Part shown: positions 5,274-5,371 of the stretch, in pieces | How positions within the stretch are numbered: position 1 is the first letter of the stretch | Layout of the letters: the number at the start of each line of letters is the position of its first letter | NCBI GenBank assembly: GCA_004555055.1 | Contig: SFJN01000272.1 | Span: 1 to 5,371, forward strand | Source of the DNA: Bacteroidales bacterium | Lineage (GTDB): Bacteria > Bacteroidota > Bacteroidia > Bacteroidales > Bacteroidaceae | Reading direction: 5' to 3' | DNA: 5,371 bases | Made by a program: the position numbers and the translations under genes | The notes under the pieces: model-generated | The model's input: only the letters and a program-made list of their open reading frames with translations | Database searches by the model: none | What the model was told of the DNA's origin: nothing

Positions 5274-5371
5274 TTATTTATAGTTCACCTTCTCCTTCGT
5301 GGGGCGCTTCATGCGTGCCATGATGCTGAACGCACCTGTGCCCTTGCCTCCGTAGACACCCTCTTTGAACA
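5274..5371 (-). CDS. C-terminal 31 codons of an unrecognised gene (starts outside window)
   Basis: The minus-strand frame from 5369 reads FKEGVYGGKGTG, AFSIMARMKRPTKEK and VNYK, then TAA (5276-5274). It is the only plausible reading: the frame is open to the window edge, its composition resembles a real protein C-terminus, and a terminator-like hairpin follows the stop. Too little is visible to name a family. The Gly-rich turn and short strand-like stretches fit an exported or beta-rich protein. Given the shared leaders, it might be a relative of the exported protein at 1-1321, whose own C-terminus is outside the window, but this is a guess. Confidence 0.65.
   Translation of the reverse strand, partial: FKEGVYGGKGTGAFSIMARMKRPTKEKVNYK

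Overview
This window looks like accessory, surface-related chromosomal DNA from a member of the Bacteroidales, most likely a Prevotella-type organism. The evidence is one very large exported protein built from 26-residue DUF285/BspA-type leucine-rich repeats, with the short C-terminal tail (ending GIYVIDGRKVVKR) common on exported proteins of this group. Both complete N-termini are signal peptides with A-x-A then Q cleavage sites. The genus is an inference; no rRNA or marker gene is present.

All three genes lie on the minus strand, so transcription runs from high to low coordinates. (1) Positions 5371-5274 hold the last 31 codons of a gene that starts outside the window. (2) Positions 5053-1610 hold the complete 1147-residue repeat protein: signal peptide, four tandem modules and a C-terminal tail. 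(3) Positions 1321-1 hold the first 440 codons of a second exported protein, unrecognised, which runs off the window edge without a stop.

The two intergenic gaps (1322-1609 and 5054-5273) share one layout in the direction of transcription: stop codon, GC-rich hairpin, about 90 bp of duplicated sequence (about 88% identical), then a start codon preceded at 8-9 nt by the same 9-mer, TCATCAAGA. The duplicated block is itself an imperfect inverted repeat whose loop is almost invariant. In the 5' region of the repeat protein it carries an additional 29-bp palindromic insertion that is absent from the other copy. Between the hairpin and the leader of gene 3 lies a separate 111-bp imperfect palindrome.

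The genes therefore look like separately transcribed cell-envelope genes under a common leader, not one operon. The repeat protein shows clear internal duplication and mosaicism: a 172-bp segment is present twice with two mismatches, a 36-bp in-frame deletion is shared by two modules, and module 4 resembles module 2 at its head and module 3 at its tail. I see no RNA gene, CRISPR array, transposase or phage gene.
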